From: Brachycybe producta
Taxonomy: Eukaryota; Arthropoda; Diplopoda; Playtdesmida; Andrognathidae
DNA length: 64,000 nucleotides
Direction: 5' to 3'
NCBI GenBank assembly: GCA_036925085.1
Contig: JAUPFP010000050.1
Coordinates: 1,278,001-1,342,000 of the forward strand
In this document: piece by piece, positions 59,581 to 64,000 of the stretch
How positions within the stretch are numbered: position 1 is the stretch's first letter
How the letters are laid out: each line of letters opens with the position of its first letter
Made by a program: the position numbers and the translations under genes
Notes under the pieces: model-generated
Databases searched by the model: none
The model's input: only the letters and a program-made list of their open reading frames with translations
Told to the model about the DNA's origin: nothing

Positions 59581-60454
59581 ATTTTGCTCCCGTCATTTAT
59601 GACGGGTTATCCCACTAGTATTTATATAATAAAAATAAATTCGAATGCTACCATATTCACAATTAATTAAGCCAACAACTTTTCGAACTTTATTAAGTTT
59701 TCTATTTAAAAACGCTTGTTCATATCCCATTTTGAGGCACAACTTCAACTGATTGCATAGACTTACAACTGACCAAGTACATTGAAAGTACTTTCTATGG
59801 TTTGAACTTAAGAATTATTGGTAAAAAAAAGTGCTTTTTTACATTTTAGTAAAAAGTGGTTAAAGTTGACTTTAATTTTTTTTTCTTCTTTGAAATTTTA
59901 GTATAAATTGCGAAAATTGCAATCTTGATAGGATGAGAGAAGAGTGGTGCTGTCCCATTCTGCCCCGCTTTCTCCTCTACTCGAATTTCTCATGCTAAAA
60001 CAAGAATTTCACTTGTTTGAAAATGACTAATGATTTTCCATTAGTGAGTTGGCCAATTTAGAAATAGGAAGTTTTTGACTTTTGTTCGAATAGAATAAAA
60101 ATATGAAACATTTGTTCCTATTTTTTCTCTCTTTCTGTCTATCTATGTATATCTGCGTGTGTGTGTAATTTGAAAAGGGAACCCACATTATGATTATTGA
60201 CCCAAGGGGTGAGGATTATTTGGCATATCATCCAAGTTTGCTAAATATATTATTAATGCTTGTTATAACAGATTCTGACGTCATATTTATTCGTTATTGT
60301 TGCATACTTTATTATGTACATTTGCCATTCAATTTAATTCAAGCTCAAAAAAAAAAATGAAAAACTAAAAACGCAAGATCATTTAAAAAAAAAGTCAATC
60401 ATGGAATTGATTGAAATAAAAATAAACATTTTTGTCTGTTTGTTTCTTTTGCAG

Positions 60455-60876
60455 CTTTTTATGATAGACAATTGTGCGGACGATTGGCGAATTGCCATGA
60501 CCCCTCAACGAATATCTCAAATTGGACTGGAATTGGCCGTTTGTGCTGTTCATCCGATTCCGGGCGAATACAGTTTTTTATGGACGACGACCTTACCGAA
60601 CCGTCGAGGTGAAATTGCCTCTCATATGGTGCCCATTGACGTTGCCTTATCGCTTCCCATGTTCCTGCGTCTTTATCTCATCTGTCGGGTCATGTTACTT
60701 CATAGTAAATTGTTTACTGATGCTTCATCTCGATCGATCGGTGCTTTGAACCGAATCAATTTCAATACGAGATTTGTTCTCAAGACTTTGATGACCATTT
60801 GTCCGGGAACAGTTCTTCTTGTCTTTATGGTCTCTTTGTGGATCATTGCCAGTTGGACATTACGGCTGTGCGAAAG
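60455..60876 (+). CDS. SK: SK channel, exon for S3 to S5
   Basis: A 422-nt exon encoding 140 complete residues plus two bases. The acceptor is TTTGCAG (ending 60454); the donor is AAAG|GTAAAC at 60877. Order in the exon: [16 protein letters not shown]3 (about 18-35), the PGEY loop, S4 (about 62-83, [20 protein letters not shown]), the S4-S5 linker [20 protein letters not shown], which in SK channels contacts calmodulin, and S5 (about 108-134). S4 has few positive charges, as usual for these voltage-insensitive channels. The pore helix and selectivity filter, S6 and calmodulin-binding domain are absent, so further exons must lie beyond 64000. The phase-2 end would be completed by the next exon. 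Confidence 0.95.
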
Positions 60877-63800
60877 GTAAACCTTTGAACTATTTGCAAT
60901 TTTTAGGATTATTTCTTTGGCTTTTGTGTCTTATTTGTGTGTTCATCTTGTATAACAATGAGGGTTGGAGGTGAAGGCTAAGTTTGAGGTTGATAAGATC
61001 TGGTTTTCAGTGCATGGAGTCAGCATGTTTGACCCTCGTCGGTGCCATGTCCACTGTATGAGGGAGGAAGAAAATACGCATTTTCGCATGCTTATAAGTA
61101 ATAACCATATGTTTAATTTACTGGGAGTGGAGAATGTCATTTTGGGGTTACCTCGAGGAGTTTAAAAAAAGGAATTTGGCTACGAGAATGTGTCTCTTTT
61201 GACGCCATGTTTGCTTCCTTCATAGGAGACTTTTATGGCCTCCTCATATTTGGGAAGGAAATCGCAAAATGAAGCATAGTCGAACATTTTTAAAGAATTG
61301 TCTAAGAGGTGGTGGATCAATTTCTAGATTCTTTACAATACAAAGAAATAAGTGTTTAGTTTCGGATTGCACCTATTGAGCTGCGAATTAATAAAAGGTT
61401 TGGGAACCACGCAACTAGCTAGCTAAGCATGACATTTAGGGTCTTATTCGTAATGATTTTTTTTAAAGTCAAAGCAAGTGCTAAATACACTCACTTTTAC
61501 ATGAAACTTCCCATCAGCAATTTATTAATCTTAAGGCAGGGTCACATTGCTCGACAAATTGTAGTACTGAGTGCTGCACATGAGAAATGTACATAAGATG
61601 CAACAATTTGTCCTCCACGCTAAAGAGCTAAATATATATTCAGTCAGTTTTCAAAAGGTGTTCGTTTTGGTTTCCTCCTCATCAGAAAAGAATATAATTA
61701 ATTAATTATAATCATTCTTTTATCAGATGAACATGTATTTTTTTGCATTTTCTATTATTTATTTTCTCCTTGTTGAAATCGTTGCCATACTTTTTTTTAA
61801 ATTAATGCAAAGAAGGACTAGTGAGAGAGCGATAGTAGATCTATACGAAAGAAGGCGAAAACAAAAAGCACAAGCGGAGTGGGGGGGGGGGAGAGACCCG
61901 AGAAGATTTTGCATTGATTTCCGTGATTTTTTTTTTGTCTTCCACGTCATAAGTTTTTATATCATGCTTTGGACATCACATGAATTCTTATGACTCTTGT
62001 TGAGCAATATCGTATTTCTTTTCATGCAAATCAGATAGAAAAAAATGATTCAAAAAAAGTGAGCTTATTTTTTTGTGTCTTCTTTTACAAATTAAAGTAA
62101 CTTTAGAAGAGAAACAAAATTCGTTTAGCATTTTTGTTAATCTCTGGATATCGTATAATGTTTTTTTTTGTTAAAACATCTATTTTAGTAAACATAAATA
62201 ATCTTAACTAAATATTTGAAAGACTTTCAAAGAAGGAAAGGGGGGGGGGAAGCTTGTCTTTGTTGGCAAGACACTGTGGTGCCTTTTTTTACATTTCTCT
62301 CTCTCTCTTCATGTTTATTCAAATGAAGATAATTTGCATATGTAGAAAAAAGTGAAACAAAGTTAAAAAAAAAAAGGAAATTTTACTTTAGGGAAGGGGG
62401 GGGGTATAGATTATATATATTTTTTTGGAGAAAATTCGTCATTTGAAATATGTTTCTTTAAAACACCTTCAATGTAGATATTTTAGGTCATAACTTTTTC
62501 TTTAGAATCGTATCAAACTTGCATTAAATCATCAATCACAAATACAACACACGCACACATTTTTTGCTGTTGTTGTTATATTTGCGTTTTCTGAATATTA
62601 ATAGAAAAACGCAGCAGAGCAACAGAAAAAAAAAAGATGTGTGTTTCCTAATAGATAAATAATATTCAAACAGCAAGTCACTTTTCTATTTTTTAAATGC
62701 CAATCGCTTAAAATACGACATTGATGATGCACTTTACTTGATACTCTGAAAATTAGTTTCAATTTTCCATTAGAAATATTGATTTTATTATGTATCTGTA
62801 TAAAGTGTATTTAGATGTATGTGTGTGCTTCTTGACGTCATCACTGTAAGAGGAGACGTTTGACGTAAACATATCGATGGGTAAACAGCGGAATAAGTTA
62901 ATTGTTGCAAATTGCAATTTAATAAAATTCACAAACGAAATAAGCAGCATTATTGAAAAAATTAATGGCGTTTTTGGAAACTAGAAAAGAAAATAAATGA
63001 AATAAAAAAAATATTTTAGCTGAGAGAAAAGGAGTTTTGCTTTTGTCTCCAAAAGGATTTCATTTTTATTTTTAAAATTTTACTTTTAAGTTTCTTCATT
63101 AATAATTTATATTAATTAGTAAGACAAACTGGACACAAAACATAGCTACGGGTCTGTATTTTTTTAGAACAAATTTCAAATTCTCCAGTTTTTCATTTTT
63201 CACTTCAAGTTTATCTAAAAAAAATTCAAAATACTGTAAATAAATAAATATATAAATATTGAATATTGTTTTTTGAAAGAGCCATTAAGACAGTGAAAAA
63301 TGAAATTGAACAATGAAGTAGAAGTCTGGATATTCTGCGTTTCAAAGTAAGCATTAAGAAAAAAATTGGAAGTTTTTTTTGAAAACTAGAAGGGTAAATA
63401 AATTATTTAAGAATGTTTTCATGTTATTTTGTTTTAAATAAACTTTGTAGAGAGATCAAGTTCTTCTTGTATCTTGGTTTCTAGTTTGGGATATATTAGT
63501 TTGGTAGCAATGATTCAGTTTCGCTTTAAGTTTAACTTAGCTGATTTGTTAGCTGGATGATGGCGTTCGATCAAGCTGACTCTGAACTTTTTTCCTTAAT
63601 CCATTACAAATCTGTTGGTCAGTCTCTATTAGACACCACATGAATATTAGCGGCCATTTTGGTCAATATAATCACTTAAATCTCTTGATCTGGTTGGATT
63701 TTGTTTTTCATGTGTGTTAGGTGAATGAGGAGGAGGAGGAGGAGGGGTTTTGGTGTTTTATTTGAAATGAACATCCATTTTATCATGTCATTTGTAATGA

Positions 63801-64000
63801 AATTTAAGCTTTTTTTCTTGCAGTCTCAGTTTTCTTGCTGTATGTGCGTCATAGCACTTTTTTTGGAGGGGAGGGAGGGGCATGGGGGTAGAATTGGCTT
63901 GAGTTCACTTTTACCCCCTTAGGATTTTCTTTTATGCTTTTGTGGTTGGATTGGATTGGATGGATATGTTATGCAAGATTCAGTAGCACCATATAAAAAC
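60877..64000 (+). other. SK: Start of the next SK intron, no gene seen
   Basis: AT-rich sequence with poly-G runs near 61880, 62245 and 62398, a family A arm near 63365-63450, and a (GGA)n tract at 63726-63746. No exon for the pore or S6 was found to the end of the window. Confidence 0.65.
63726..63746. repeat. (GGA)n microsatellite
   Basis: About six to seven AGG/GGA units. Confidence 0.9.

Larger units (their letters stand above)
53236..60454 (+). other. SK: SK intron (about 7.2 kb), no gene seen
   Basis: Starts GTATCT and ends TTTCTTTTGCAG. It contains four inverted-repeat elements (55457-55600, 55850-56038, 59435-59580 and smaller ones), a decayed LINE fragment near 57200-57560 and simple repeats such as (TATT)n at 59082-59101. 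Nothing else was supported. Confidence 0.75.

Noticed and set aside
60943..61165. Short open frames after the S5 exon as the next SK exon
   Set aside because: No pore signature (GYGD), S6 or calmodulin-binding sequence in any frame there.

Overview
The window is AT-rich, intron-rich animal nuclear DNA. I read it as a protostome invertebrate, most likely an arthropod, because the only recognisable host gene is an SK-type calcium-activated potassium channel very like the insect SK protein. This is inference from protein similarity; the species cannot be named from the sequence. Two things are well supported: a complete, apparently intact Ty3/gypsy (Metaviridae) LTR retrotransposon on the minus strand (93-9745), and three coding exons of the SK channel on the plus strand (39268-40221, 53140-53235, 60455-60876), separated by introns of about 12.9 kb and 7.2 kb.

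Region 1 (1-9749). The retrotransposon has two 989-bp LTRs that look identical by eye, TG...CA ends and a 4-bp target duplication (ATAG). Both long reading frames are uninterrupted. Gag carries a CCHC zinc knuckle; Pol carries aspartic protease, reverse transcriptase, RNase H, an H2C2 zinc finger, a DDE integrase and a WPY (GPY/F-like) module. Pol lies in the -1 frame relative to Gag. A UUUAAAC slippery heptamer sits two codons before the Gag stop and is followed after 6 nt by a hairpin, so a Gag-Pol fusion by programmed -1 frameshifting is strongly suggested. Pol continues for about 465 residues past the integrase module as an acidic tail with an AT-hook core (RGRP) and basic clusters, which I infer could contact chromatin.

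Region 2 (9750-39028). About 29 kb with no protein-coding gene I can support. It may be intergenic DNA, promoter sequence or an upstream intron of the SK gene. It holds microsatellites and many short inverted-repeat elements, including a 637-bp hAT-like non-autonomous transposon with 8-bp flanking duplications (33235-33871), two shorter hAT-like copies, several foldback families and a dispersed monomer of about 190 bp.

Region 3 (39029-64000). This is the SK gene: a leader with short upstream ORFs, an exon for the long N-terminus and S1, a 96-nt exon for S2, and a 422-nt exon for S3, S4, the S4-S5 linker and S5. The pore, S6 and calmodulin-binding domain are not in the window, so the gene continues to the right. 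Its introns contain further foldback MITEs, a (TA)n tract, a CA-rich minisatellite and a decayed LINE reverse-transcriptase fragment.

No tRNA, rRNA, CRISPR array or prokaryotic feature was seen.
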